Source: a virus. Taken from it: a DNA stretch of 22,398 nucleotides. Numbering within the stretch: the stretch's first letter is position 1; each line of letters starts with the position of its first letter. The DNA is taken from positions 1-22,398 of the IMG/VR virus record IMGVR_UViG_3300017788_000196. The stretch is one strand, 5' to 3'. The position numbers and the translations under genes are program-made. Below are positions 1 through 7,609 of this stretch, one piece after another. The notes beneath the pieces are model-generated. The model saw only the letters and a program-made list of their open reading frames with translations. It was not told the origin of the DNA and made no database searches.

Positions 1-11
1 ATTTTTTGGCT

Positions 12-245
12 TTATTTAAATGTCTCGTAAGCAAGATATACGATAACCAAAAACATCCTGAAATTGAATAAAAAACGATATCTGCAACCCAATATGAACC
101 AGTTAAATCCATGATTAACTTGAATAAAGCGTCGTAACCAAATGGGAGAAAGAACATCGCTAACATAAGAGATGTATCTCTGAAAAGGGTCATCCTCTTC
201 TCCTTCTTTTTGTATTTGTTTAGATTCTTGATCACCTTCGTCCAT
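12..245 (-). CDS. Small hydrophobic protein, unknown function
   Basis: A 77-residue protein if translation starts at the ATG at 245. It has an acidic, charged N-terminus (residues 1-20, rich in D, E, Q and K) and a hydrophobic, aromatic C-terminal half (about residues 46-72), which suggests one membrane-associated helix. The frame stays open to a TTG at 281, but that codon lies at the edge of the terminator T-tract of the preceding tail-tube unit, so ATG 245 is preferred. It is the last gene at the left edge and is separated from the tube genes by a terminator, so it probably has its own promoter or depends on readthrough. No family was recognised. Confidence 0.5.
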   Translation of the reverse strand: MDEGDQESKQIQKEGEEDDPFQRYISYVSDVLSPIWLRRFIQVNHGFNWFILGCRYRFLFNFRMFLVIVYLAYETFK

Positions 246-285
246 GGTTGGATAATGTTCTTCTTCTTTACAAAAAATCAATAAA

Positions 286-313
286 AAAAGGCTTATTTGT
301 AGATAAGCCTTTT
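286..313. terminator. Bidirectional intrinsic terminator after the tail-tube genes
   Basis: Perfect 9-bp inverted repeat (AAGGCTTAT at 288-296, ATAAGCCTT at 303-311) around a 6-base loop, extended by flanking A and T runs. Read on the minus strand, the stem is followed by CTTTTTTATTG, a good U-tract. It lies 22 bases past the stop of the tail-tube gene that ends at 335, so it probably ends the sheath-tube transcript. Confidence 0.85.
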
Positions 314-334
314 ATATATTCAAATAAGAAATTT

Positions 335-916
335 TTAATTGAACGTGTCTTCGAAGTAGTCAGCTCTGAATGATATGTTTATATCATAAAGTCTATTTCC
401 TCCTCCCTCGTATGATAAAGGAATAGCTGTGATAGCTTCAGTTGGAAAGCAATTTAGAAATTTAACTCTTCTGAAAACGTCTCCTTGTTTGTTAAACATG
501 CTTACTAAAACATACGTGTTAGCTGTATAGGTGCTTTTAATTCCCATAGCACCGGTTAGAGGATTATAAACCAAATCTGACCATTCTCTCAATGTTTTGT
601 GAACATAGTTTGAATTGTTATCGTCTAGATTTGTGTGAAACTGTAGTCTAATTTTAGCACCAGTGTCTTCTACCGCTCCTCCTGCATATCTTCTTCTTGC
701 AAATTTGTAGTTTTGCTCTACTGGTCTTGGTGTTTTATCAACCTCCAATCCTGTTATAGAGATAATGTTTTCTACCAGAAGTGTTCTACCTGCATTTCCC
801 ACAGGGTTTGAAACTGCTGCAGGGGGTTGAATTATAACCTCAAACTGGTTTAAATAAACCGGTTCATAGAGGCTTACTGCTGCTTTTGAACTTGTAAAAT
901 GTGGTAGTCCTGCCAT
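335..916 (-). CDS. gp19: Tail tube protein, copy A (T4 gp19-like)
   Basis: A 193-residue protein of the contractile-phage tail tube family, whose members stack as hexameric rings to form the inner tube beneath the sheath. Length (T4 gp19 is 163 aa) and layout fit: an N-terminal NQFEVIIQPP strand, a central helix with WSDLVYNPLTG (about residues 111-121), then GDVFRRVKFLNCFPTEAI and a terminal DYFEDTFN. It lies directly downstream of a paralogue (931-1503) with the same opening (MAGLPH, TSSKAAV) and about half of its residues identical. Position after the sheath gene matches T4 order 18-19. Which copy is the major tube subunit cannot be told from sequence alone. The start is ATG after an A-rich leader (TTAAATAAAAA), with no Shine-Dalgarno. 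Confidence 0.88.
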   Translation of the reverse strand: MAGLPHFTSSKAAVSLYEPVYLNQFEVIIQPPAAVSNPVGNAGRTLLVENIISITGLEVDKTPRPVEQNYKFARRRYAGGAVEDTGAKIRLQFHTNLDDNNSNYVHKTLREWSDLVYNPLTGAMGIKSTYTANTYVLVSMFNKQGDVFRRVKFLNCFPTEAITAIPLSYEGGGNRLYDINISFRADYFEDTFN

Positions 917-940
917 TTTTTATTTAATTATTATAAAAAT
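917..940 (-). promoter_or_regulatory. TATAATAATTAAA-type element and A-rich leader before tube copy A
   Basis: On the minus strand the start codon is preceded by TATAATAATTAAATAAAAA. It partly overlaps the stop codon of the upstream tube gene. The same string (TATAATAATTAAA) occurs before the gene starting at 18620. It could be a promoter -10 region followed by an A-rich translation leader, as is usual in Bacteroidota. The AT-rich background makes this tentative. Confidence 0.35.
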
Positions 941-1503
941 ACGTCATCAAAGTAATCTACTGCCCACTGAGCTCTCAAACTAAATATTTGAGTGTTAGTG
1001 TAGTTAAGATCCATAGGAGTTAAACTTGCCATAAGAAAGCAGTCTTTGCATGTGATTCTTCTAAAAACGTCTCCTGCCTTATTGAATGCACTAATTACTA
1101 TGGTACCAGTATAATCTCTTTTTAAACCCTGAGCTCCTGTAAGTGGATTATAAATTAAATCCGCCCACTGTCTCATTGTTTTAAAAACGTACATGGAATT
1201 ATTTTCGTCAAGGTTTACCTCAAAGTTGATCGTTAAATCAAATCCTGTTTGGTTTGGTCTTGCTCCAGAGTAGTATCTCTTAGCATTTTTATACTGCTGA
1301 GCGATTTCTCCAGGGTTTTGATCAACTCCTAATCCTTCTACACTTTTTACGTGTTCTAAAAGGATGTTGCCATTATTAGGATTTCCCTGAGAGGGAACCA
1401 CGGAAGCAGGTGGGGTAATAACAACTTCGAACTGATTTGTATAAATCGGCTCAAATTTGTTTACCGCTGCTTTCGAACTCGTATAATGTGGTAATCCTGC
1501 CAT
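931..1503 (-). CDS. gp19: Tail tube protein, copy B (T4 gp19-like paralogue)
   Basis: A 190-residue paralogue of the next gene (335-916). Both share MAGLPH, TSSKAAV, NQFEV, the W-D-L-YNPLTGA core and the GDVFRR block, while the loops (residues 35-90) and the C-terminal third diverge. This is a tandem duplication of the tail tube gene that has diverged considerably, so the copies may have distinct roles, such as main tube versus a specialised first or last ring. It follows the sheath gene in the T4 order and precedes copy A by 14 bases. The start is ATG behind ATAAAATAAAAA, with a TATATA element just upstream. Confidence 0.87.
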   Translation of the reverse strand: MAGLPHYTSSKAAVNKFEPIYTNQFEVVITPPASVVPSQGNPNNGNILLEHVKSVEGLGVDQNPGEIAQQYKNAKRYYSGARPNQTGFDLTINFEVNLDENNSMYVFKTMRQWADLIYNPLTGAQGLKRDYTGTIVISAFNKAGDVFRRITCKDCFLMASLTPMDLNYTNTQIFSLRAQWAVDYFDDVFL

Positions 1504-1510
1504 TTTTTAT

Positions 1511-1520
1511 TTTATATATT
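1511..1520 (-). promoter_or_regulatory. TATATA promoter-like element before tube copy B
   Basis: Minus-strand AATATATAAA ends seven bases before the ATG. TATATAAA is close to the T4 late promoter core TATAAATA. It sits in the 40-base gap after the sheath gene, so the abundant tube proteins could have their own transcript in addition to sheath readthrough. Confidence 0.4.
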
Positions 1521-1543
1521 TCCTCTTTTCCGTATTCATCAAA

Positions 1544-4500
1544 TTAACTGAATTGAATGAAACCTCCGGAAGCAATACCACCAGTTCTTGTAACAGTTAC
1601 TCTATTGATAAACTTATGAATACCTCTAGCAGGCTCGATGATGATATCGATAATTCCTAAGTTTTGATCAATAATAGCTGGAGTATTATTAGAAGAATCC
1701 ATAATAGTTAAGTAGTTATAGATACCTCCTACGTTTTTAACACCGCTTAAGTAGTTATCTACAATAGTTTTGATTTCAAGTCTGATTGAATCCTCATTGA
1801 AATCAAATACGTAGTTGGAAAGGATATCTTCAACGCTTTCTTCAAGATTGATTAGAAGATCTCTAACATGCAAATTGTTAAATGCTGAGTTAGTTCTTTG
1901 ATATCCGGTTTGATTACCAAATATCACCAATCCAATGTTTCTTTTTCTGATGATTGGGTTGAATCCAAAAGGTTCTAAGAAATCTCTGTCATCTTGAGAG
2001 AAATCGTATTCAAGACCAACTAAGTTAGATCCTGAAAGTACCCCTCTTTTTTGGCCAGCTACGATAGAATAAGGTTCACCGGTAACAAATTTTCTAATAA
2101 AGTTGTTACTTACGTGAGCTGCTGGAGGAATATTGAAATTCTTACCATTTTCTCTGATAGTTAGGAAAGGTCCAAACACACCACAGAATTTAGCTCCACT
2201 GTCTTCATCAGGCAGAGTGAATCTGAATGAAGGATTTAATTCCAGATTTCCTCCCTCTGCAATATACTTTGCTCTTAGTAAAGGAGCAGGATCAGTTGCT
2301 GAAGGTGCATCAGTAAATCTTGGATCTATTGATTCCTTAAATTTCTCCATCGAAGGAGCATTAATTATTGCAAGACATTTTTGTCTGTCCTTAGCTAATT
2401 TAGCTAGCTGATGTTTAGAGTTAGTTTGAATTTGTCCATCAAACGTGTCAACAACATATCTGAATGTGATAATATTTCTATCAGCAAGCGTTTTAGAAAT
2501 ATTTGTGGTATTTAAAACGTCTAGGATTTCGTCCAATCTGTCATCAGATCCGTTAGGCTTATGCGAAGTCTTAAGTTGGAATCCAGGAAGATAAGTCATC
2601 TTGTAGGTTTCTACGAACTGATGTATTGGTCTAAACTTATTCACTCTTGCGCTAGCTCCAGAGTAAAGAAGAATAGGTCTATCCGTTTTCACGTAAATTG
2701 TGTAGTTTCCAGGTGATCCAGGAACTGCTACTTTTTTAGACTCTATAATTCTTGTTAATCTGTTTAATTTATTACCAACAGAGTTTTCAAAAAGATCCAG
2801 GTCTTGGGAAACTAGTAGATCCCCAACCTTTAGGGATGTAGCCGCTGCCTCTGTAACGGATACTTCAACTTGATTTGAAGATATTACAGAAATAAGATTA
2901 ACAAACTGGTTTAGGTTTCCAGCAATCGATACTATATTTACCTCATCAGAATCAACCGTATCAGAAGATCCCGTAGATGATGTCGTATAGCTAACTCCCA
3001 AAGCAACTACAGCTTCTGAGGTTGTAAAATCAGAGTCAACATATGCTTTCATCTCTACTGTTTCAAATCCGTCTCTGTCTACAGAGTTTTCAAATTTGAG
3101 ATATTGAACTAATGATCCGTCATATGCTTTATAAATTACGTCTCCGTCGCTAATTAATCCATTTTTATGATCTAAGAAAAGTTTAGATTCAGCATAACCA
3201 AAATATGCAAAGTTTCCAGTAACTTGAGGAACAATAGGAATTGGACTTCCGATTGTTCCAGGGCTTGTCTCGATCGGATCAAATCTATCAAAATAATCTG
3301 CTTTGCAGAATTGATAATGACTTCCTCCTAGATTTGTTCTGTAATAAGGAGAAACTAAAGGAGAAGCAGCTTTGAATAAAGGATGTGACCATTTAATTCT
3401 AAGTTGTACGTTTCCTGGAGAAACTGTTACTTCTTTTACTTCTTCGATCTTTAATTTAACTATATCATTAGCAGAGAAAGCTTTTTTAGCTTCAACATTA
3501 CCAGAAATGCTTCCAGTAACTTTACCAATGATAAATTTAGCTGCTGGTGATGTTGCAGTAACTGCCAAGAAATTCTTTAATGCAGTTTTTCTACTTGCAG
3601 CGTCAGCTCCTAAGAAATTTGTTTGTAAATATGGTAATCCCGAATCAAGATTCGTAGAGCTATATGCTGCAAAATTTTCTTCAAATACACCATCAACGCT
3701 AGGAGATCCGAAAGAATCAACAAAGGTTGTTCCTATTTCGATAAGATCTGAATAAGGACTATCAAGATCTGTTATTGTGTTGGCATTTTGAGTGTATGTA
3801 AAATCTGCTGTTAGCGGAGAACTGTAACTTAGGAAATCTATTTCGTTGATTTCAGGATTAGCAGGATTTAAAGCACCCGTTAGGTGGTGTCCAACTAAAT
3901 CTATATAAGAGTAATCCCCTGAAGATAGATCATCTAAAGCTTCTTCGTTAACTGCACATAAAACCCCTGTTTGTCCAACTTGATTGTTGATAAGAGTTTT
4001 AACGTATTGAGTGATTCCGTTTTGATCAACAAAATCAGGAATTAAACATCCAGTTACGCTTAACACTACGTTTACCTCTTTAAGAGCTAAGAAATTATCA
4101 ATTTGAGCTTTTACAAATCCCTTAGATGTAAAGTAAGATGAATAAATTGGATCCAAAGAAAGTTCTTGGTATTTAGTCCAATTACCACTTACCACGATAA
4201 CATCTACAAAGTAATCTGAAATGTAATCATACGGATTCATGAAGTTTGGAACGTTGTTAGCTCCAAAATATTCTTGAGCCGTAATGTCAAACCCTTTAAT
4301 AGGAAGTCTAGCATCCAAAGATTTCTTTACAATAACACTTATTGGGTTTTGGCTTAAGTTAACCAGACTGAACAATTTAGATTGCTCAGTTACATCTATT
4401 GTGGCAAGAAGCATGTTTGGATCTGGGAACCAAAACTTTTCTTTGTTATAATAAGAAGAAACCAATTTATCCTGCTTAGGAAGATTTGCGTTTACCTTAG

Positions 4501-4915
4501 TGTACTCATCAGTTGAGTTAGTTCCATTAGACTCTGCAGTGTCAACAGAAAAAGTTCTGTATCTAGCTATGTCAGCGCCATTGGCAACATCAGGATCGTC
4601 ACTTGTTGTGACTGAATTGTTCAACTTTAAAAGATTAAGAGCAAAAACAGGTCCACTGTTTAAGCATGTGAATATTGATCGATGGAAGAACGATCCTTTT
4701 TTCTCTAAAGATCTGTCGATGTCACCGAAAACTTTAATAGCTGTCTGAATGTCTGGCACATAAACTGGAGTGTTGAATGGGCCTTTGTTTGAAAATCCAA
4801 CCACTAATCTTACTGTCTGTGGATTTATTACAATATTTTCAGAAGCATCAAATTCTAAGGTATAGACACCAGAACTTTTAAAAACGGATAGATCCAGAGT
4901 TAACTTCTTTGCCAT
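1544..4915 (-). CDS. gp18: Contractile tail sheath protein (T4 gp18-like), enlarged
   Basis: A 1123-residue tail sheath subunit. Sheath proteins polymerise around the tube and contract to drive it through the host envelope. The C-terminal region carries the conserved sheath fold: IGLVIFGNQTGYQRTNSAF, then NNLHVRDLLINLEESVEDIL, a FDFNEDSIRLEIKTIVDNYL block, and a terminal hand-over strand (IDIIIEPARGIHKFINRVTV). The N-terminus has a typical opening (GVYTLEFD, then VGFSNKGPFNTPVYV). T4 gp18 is 659 aa, so this protein carries about 460 extra residues, probably as surface domains in the middle (about 330-800, rich in S, T, V and D), where sheath families vary. It lies between the large terminase and tube genes, as in T4. 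The start is ATG (MAKK) after an A-rich leader. Confidence 0.92.
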   Translation of the reverse strand: MAKKLTLDLSVFKSSGVYTLEFDASENIVINPQTVRLVVGFSNKGPFNTPVYVPDIQTAIKVFGDIDRSLEKKGSFFHRSIFTCLNSGPVFALNLLKLNNSVTTSDDPDVANGADIARYRTFSVDTAESNGTNSTDEYTKVNANLPKQDKLVSSYYNKEKFWFPDPNMLLATIDVTEQSKLFSLVNLSQNPISVIVKKSLDARLPIKGFDITAQEYFGANNVPNFMNPYDYISDYFVDVIVVSGNWTKYQELSLDPIYSSYFTSKGFVKAQIDNFLALKEVNVVLSVTGCLIPDFVDQNGITQYVKTLINNQVGQTGVLCAVNEEALDDLSSGDYSYIDLVGHHLTGALNPANPEINEIDFLSYSSPLTADFTYTQNANTITDLDSPYSDLIEIGTTFVDSFGSPSVDGVFEENFAAYSSTNLDSGLPYLQTNFLGADAASRKTALKNFLAVTATSPAAKFIIGKVTGSISGNVEAKKAFSANDIVKLKIEEVKEVTVSPGNVQLRIKWSHPLFKAASPLVSPYYRTNLGGSHYQFCKADYFDRFDPIETSPGTIGSPIPIVPQVTGNFAYFGYAESKLFLDHKNGLISDGDVIYKAYDGSLVQYLKFENSVDRDGFETVEMKAYVDSDFTTSEAVVALGVSYTTSSTGSSDTVDSDEVNIVSIAGNLNQFVNLISVISSNQVEVSVTEAAATSLKVGDLLVSQDLDLFENSVGNKLNRLTRIIESKKVAVPGSPGNYTIYVKTDRPILLYSGASARVNKFRPIHQFVETYKMTYLPGFQLKTSHKPNGSDDRLDEILDVLNTTNISKTLADRNIITFRYVVDTFDGQIQTNSKHQLAKLAKDRQKCLAIINAPSMEKFKESIDPRFTDAPSATDPAPLLRAKYIAEGGNLELNPSFRFTLPDEDSGAKFCGVFGPFLTIRENGKNFNIPPAAHVSNNFIRKFVTGEPYSIVAGQKRGVLSGSNLVGLEYDFSQDDRDFLEPFGFNPIIRKRNIGLVIFGNQTGYQRTNSAFNNLHVRDLLINLEESVEDILSNYVFDFNEDSIRLEIKTIVDNYLSGVKNVGGIYNYLTIMDSSNNTPAIIDQNLGIIDIIIEPARGIHKFINRVTVTRTGGIASGGFIQFS

Positions 4916-4931
4916 TTTGTATTTTTTACTT

Positions 4932-4986
4932 GTATATATCTTTTCGAGGTGAGAACTTCGGGAGTCCTGCTCTTAATCTATATATC
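4932..4986 (-). promoter_or_regulatory. Paired GATATATA elements with an intervening hairpin before the sheath gene
   Basis: Minus-strand GATATATA occurs twice in the 81-base gap between terminase and sheath: at 4978-4986, 11 bases after the terminase stop, and at 4932-4940, 17 bases before the sheath ATG. Between them GGACT-CCCGA-AGTTC (4953-4967) can form a 5-bp hairpin in minus-strand RNA, using a G-U pair that would be an A-C mismatch in plus-strand RNA. This looks like a dedicated strong promoter region for sheath and tube, possibly with a structured leader. It is inferred from pattern only. Confidence 0.45.
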
Positions 4987-4996
4987 AAAAAAATAC

Positions 4997-6808
4997 CTAA
5001 AAGAAGTCCTTGAAAACATTGTATGTTTCCATTTCTCTACTAGCAGCATCCCCTTGAATACCGGTTTCTCCGCTTTCTGATAGTTTTTTATTTATCGCGG
5101 TTTTGTATTTTTCAGAAATTGTATCGAAAACATCCATTACTAAATACATAAAATCCTGATATTCAAATATAGAATTGGCATTTACCAATGTCATTGCTAT
5201 GTCATCGTTTCCAATTTGGCTTTGATAAATCCCCTTACTAGTTTCCCCAAAATTGCTCAATTCCATGATTGTAGTAATGTCAGTTGGAATAATTTTTGAA
5301 TTTCTTGTGTTAATTTTTAGATCTTCGCAGTATTTTTCTTTGGTCTTTGGAGTCACTTTTACCCCGATTTTAAGCTGTTTGGAGCTTTCTGTGTGTTTGG
5401 TATATACAAACATTTCATTGAAAAGCTTTTCCCCAGTAAGCAATTTTTCAATTAAATATTCCCCTCTATAATCAACCTCTACCACCAATTTTATTTGTTC
5501 CGGATTAAAAATCTCAGCACATAATATTTCTAAAAATACCTTAAGTTCCTCTACCTGTATAGTGTTAGATCTAAAAACTCCGACTTGTAGCAGGGAGAAA
5601 AAATCGGATTCATCTTCAAAAAATTTCTTTTCTTCAATTAAAGCCAGGGGTTTAGGAGAGACTTTGAGAATGTTAACCACACTATAGTCGCCTCCCCCAC
5701 CAGCTGCTGTATCCACAGATATTACAAATCTTTTATTCTCCCCCTCTTCCCAGAGATTTGTCGGATCAAAATTTGGATGCCATAATAGGTTTTGGTAATC
5801 TATAATCGAGTTTTGGAATGGTAATAATTCCTTATGAACAAATTTAACCTCCGTTTTTTTGAGCTTTTTCAATGTGTATGAGTCCAAAAGAAGTTTAGAG
5901 GAGCTTAAGAATTGGTTACCATACTCCTGATTAAAATCCTCCTCTGATCCAAGATTGGCAATCTCTTTCTTTTTCCATTCCTCGTCTCTTCCAGGAACTT
6001 GCCACCAATCCACCCTAATCGGATTGAATTCGTTTTGTCCGTCGATAGCAGACTTATAGATTTCATAGAATTTATTCATCCCGTTCGGTGTTGAAGTGAT
6101 AATAATTCTAGAAATTTTAGACGACGAGATGGTTGGATATACCGATTTAAAGAATTGTCCTATGAAGTTGGGATTAATGTGAGCAAACTCGTCCATATAT
6201 AAAAAGTGAACAGTAAAACCAATAGACGATTGTTTAGTTGTTGTTTTTGCCATGATTCTACAACCATTATCAAATTTCATGGTCATAACGTTATAAACTA
6301 AAATACCTGGCTTCAAAAAGAAGGGAAGCCCCTTCATAATAATCTTGATTTTATCCATCAATTCGGTTGCAGTGTCCCCGATGTTTGCCAAAATCATGGC
6401 GTTTTTGTCATAATTAAACAACAAATACCACAATAGAAATATGGAAGATGTAACAGTTTTACCGCTTTGTCTTGGACTTAGAAAAATATTAAATCTATGT
6501 TTTTGATAATGGCTAAGAATTTGCTCTTGATAGTCACGAAGGGTTATCTTCCTAATACCCTCATCGGTCATTGCACTACAATATGTATTAGCAAAATAAA
6601 TAACATCCGATGCACACTTCTTTATTTCTGCTACCTCCCACTCAGTGTATTCGTAAAGAACCCCTCCCCTTCTAAGCTCTGGGTCATTTTCATGGAACGG
6701 ATTATCTACTTCCTTAAAATCTATACCTTTTTCGTCCGCGTTTTTGACAATTTCTTCAACCCTTGCGGATGTCCAATAGTTACTTTGTATTTTTTCCTCG
6801 ACTGCCAT
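4997..6808 (-). CDS. gp17: Terminase large subunit (T4 gp17-like)
   Basis: A 603-residue packaging motor ATPase and headful nuclease (T4 gp17 is 610 aa). ATPase domain: adenine-binding Q-motif region near RDYQEQIL (91-98), Walker A SPRQSGKT (111-118), Walker B with catalytic glutamate FLYMDEFAH (202-210), and coupling motif ITSTPNG (237-243). Nuclease domain (RNase H fold): SVDTAAGGGGDYS with D366, VVEVDYRGEY with E444 and D446, and GNDDIAM with D535/D536, matching the acidic triad layout of gp17. All key residues are present, so the enzyme should be active. It translocates DNA into the prohead and cuts the concatemer. It lies downstream of a gp16-size gene and an acidic 88-aa gene, and upstream of the sheath, in T4 order. 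Confidence 0.96.
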   Translation of the reverse strand: MAVEEKIQSNYWTSARVEEIVKNADEKGIDFKEVDNPFHENDPELRRGGVLYEYTEWEVAEIKKCASDVIYFANTYCSAMTDEGIRKITLRDYQEQILSHYQKHRFNIFLSPRQSGKTVTSSIFLLWYLLFNYDKNAMILANIGDTATELMDKIKIIMKGLPFFLKPGILVYNVMTMKFDNGCRIMAKTTTKQSSIGFTVHFLYMDEFAHINPNFIGQFFKSVYPTISSSKISRIIITSTPNGMNKFYEIYKSAIDGQNEFNPIRVDWWQVPGRDEEWKKKEIANLGSEEDFNQEYGNQFLSSSKLLLDSYTLKKLKKTEVKFVHKELLPFQNSIIDYQNLLWHPNFDPTNLWEEGENKRFVISVDTAAGGGGDYSVVNILKVSPKPLALIEEKKFFEDESDFFSLLQVGVFRSNTIQVEELKVFLEILCAEIFNPEQIKLVVEVDYRGEYLIEKLLTGEKLFNEMFVYTKHTESSKQLKIGVKVTPKTKEKYCEDLKINTRNSKIIPTDITTIMELSNFGETSKGIYQSQIGNDDIAMTLVNANSIFEYQDFMYLVMDVFDTISEKYKTAINKKLSESGETGIQGDAASREMETYNVFKDFF

Positions 6809-6810
6809 AA

Positions 6811-7077
6811 TTAAAATAGATCTTCGTCTAATTCTATTTTAGTTTCATCTTCGATCTGCTTCTTCAATTCTGTTTCCGGAGTAATCAGATCTTTCATTTT
6901 TGGATCAATTAAATTGCTTTCAGCTTCTTCTACAACCTGAGCTTTTTTAACTATTACCTCGGTTTTTATGACACTTTGAAGGCTTTCCATAAATCCTTTA
7001 TTGCCTCTAACTTTTACTGTTCCTCCTTCTCCCCCCAATCCAGGAATGGCTACTTCATTTCCCTCCCCGTCAAACAT
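6811..7077 (-). CDS. Small acidic protein between the two terminase genes
   Basis: An 88-residue protein of unknown function. The N-terminus is glycine-rich (IPGLGGEGG, 13-21), the middle helical and Lys/Val-rich (VIKTEVIVKKAQVVEEAES), and the C-terminus strongly acidic (IELDEDLF). The start is ATG at 7077. The frame is open upstream to about 7125 but offers no further start codon, so this is the longest supported form. It ends 2 bases before the terminase ATG, so it is probably translationally coupled to it. Position suggests a packaging accessory or scaffold-like role, but nothing in the sequence proves that. Confidence 0.65.
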   Translation of the reverse strand: MFDGEGNEVAIPGLGGEGGTVKVRGNKGFMESLQSVIKTEVIVKKAQVVEEAESNLIDPKMKDLITPETELKKQIEDETKIELDEDLF

Positions 7078-7118
7078 GAGAGGCTGTTTAGTGTTATCCT
7101 GAAGCTTAGCTTCATTGT

Positions 7119-7607
7119 TTAAATTTTTATATGTTTTTTCATGTCTGCTAAATAAGCTTGAAATTTGGCAGGCATTTGCATCAATTGGTTTTGCATTTGT
7201 GCTAGTACCTCAAAATTTCTAGCTTGGTATTGTCCTCCAGCATCTATTTCATCCAACATTTTGGTTACGGCGTGCTGTGCAGTTCTAATCTGAAAAGCCA
7301 TAGTTGAAATACTTAGAGCATCAACTTTTGCTCTGAATGAGATATAATCTTTCTCGTCGATTATATCGCTATCCATATAAAATTTAATCAGAGAATTCAG
7401 AATACTCTTGGCTTCCGTTTCAACTTCGGTCTTCAAAGAGTCAAAATTCATAACTCTTGACGGCTTCATTGAAGGAATATCAGGAGCAGTTAAACCATCT
7501 AAGGTTTCATTATTGAAAATTAGATCTTCTAATTCCTGCTTTTTTTTAAGAGCCTGCTCTTTGGAAATAAGTAATCCTTCCTTGTTTTTCGGCGGTCTTC
7601 TTGGCAT
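7119..7607 (-). CDS. gp16: Probable terminase small subunit (T4 gp16-like)
   Basis: A 162-residue, largely helical protein with a basic N-terminus (MPRRPPKNKEG), a helix rich in E, K and L (residues 17-35), a central helical pair (about 60-125), and a Met/Gln-rich helix (LAQMQNQLMQMPAKFQAYL). T4 gp16 is 164 aa and is also a central coiled-coil ring protein. Length, composition and position just upstream of the large terminase support the call. Small terminases diverge fast, so the call rests mainly on synteny. It would recognise phage DNA and stimulate gp17 ATPase and packaging initiation. Confidence 0.6.
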   Translation of the reverse strand: MPRRPPKNKEGLLISKEQALKKKQELEDLIFNNETLDGLTAPDIPSMKPSRVMNFDSLKTEVETEAKSILNSLIKFYMDSDIIDEKDYISFRAKVDALSISTMAFQIRTAQHAVTKMLDEIDAGGQYQARNFEVLAQMQNQLMQMPAKFQAYLADMKKHIKI

Positions 7608-7609
7608 AA

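Noticed and set aside
246-281. TTG start giving a longer N-terminus for the left-edge gene
   Set aside because: The extension reaches the T-tract of the 286-313 terminator, and an ATG at 245 begins a plausible protein.
2133-2411. Plus-strand ORF inside the sheath gene, and similar plus-strand ORFs at 3372-3755, 11452-11958, 13101-13367 and elsewhere
   Set aside because: They lie wholly opposite strongly conserved genes, have no motifs and no promoter-like element at their starts, so they are antisense shadows.
7078-7125. N-terminal extension of the 88-aa protein
   Set aside because: The frame is open but contains no ATG, GTG or TTG start, so no supported start exists there.
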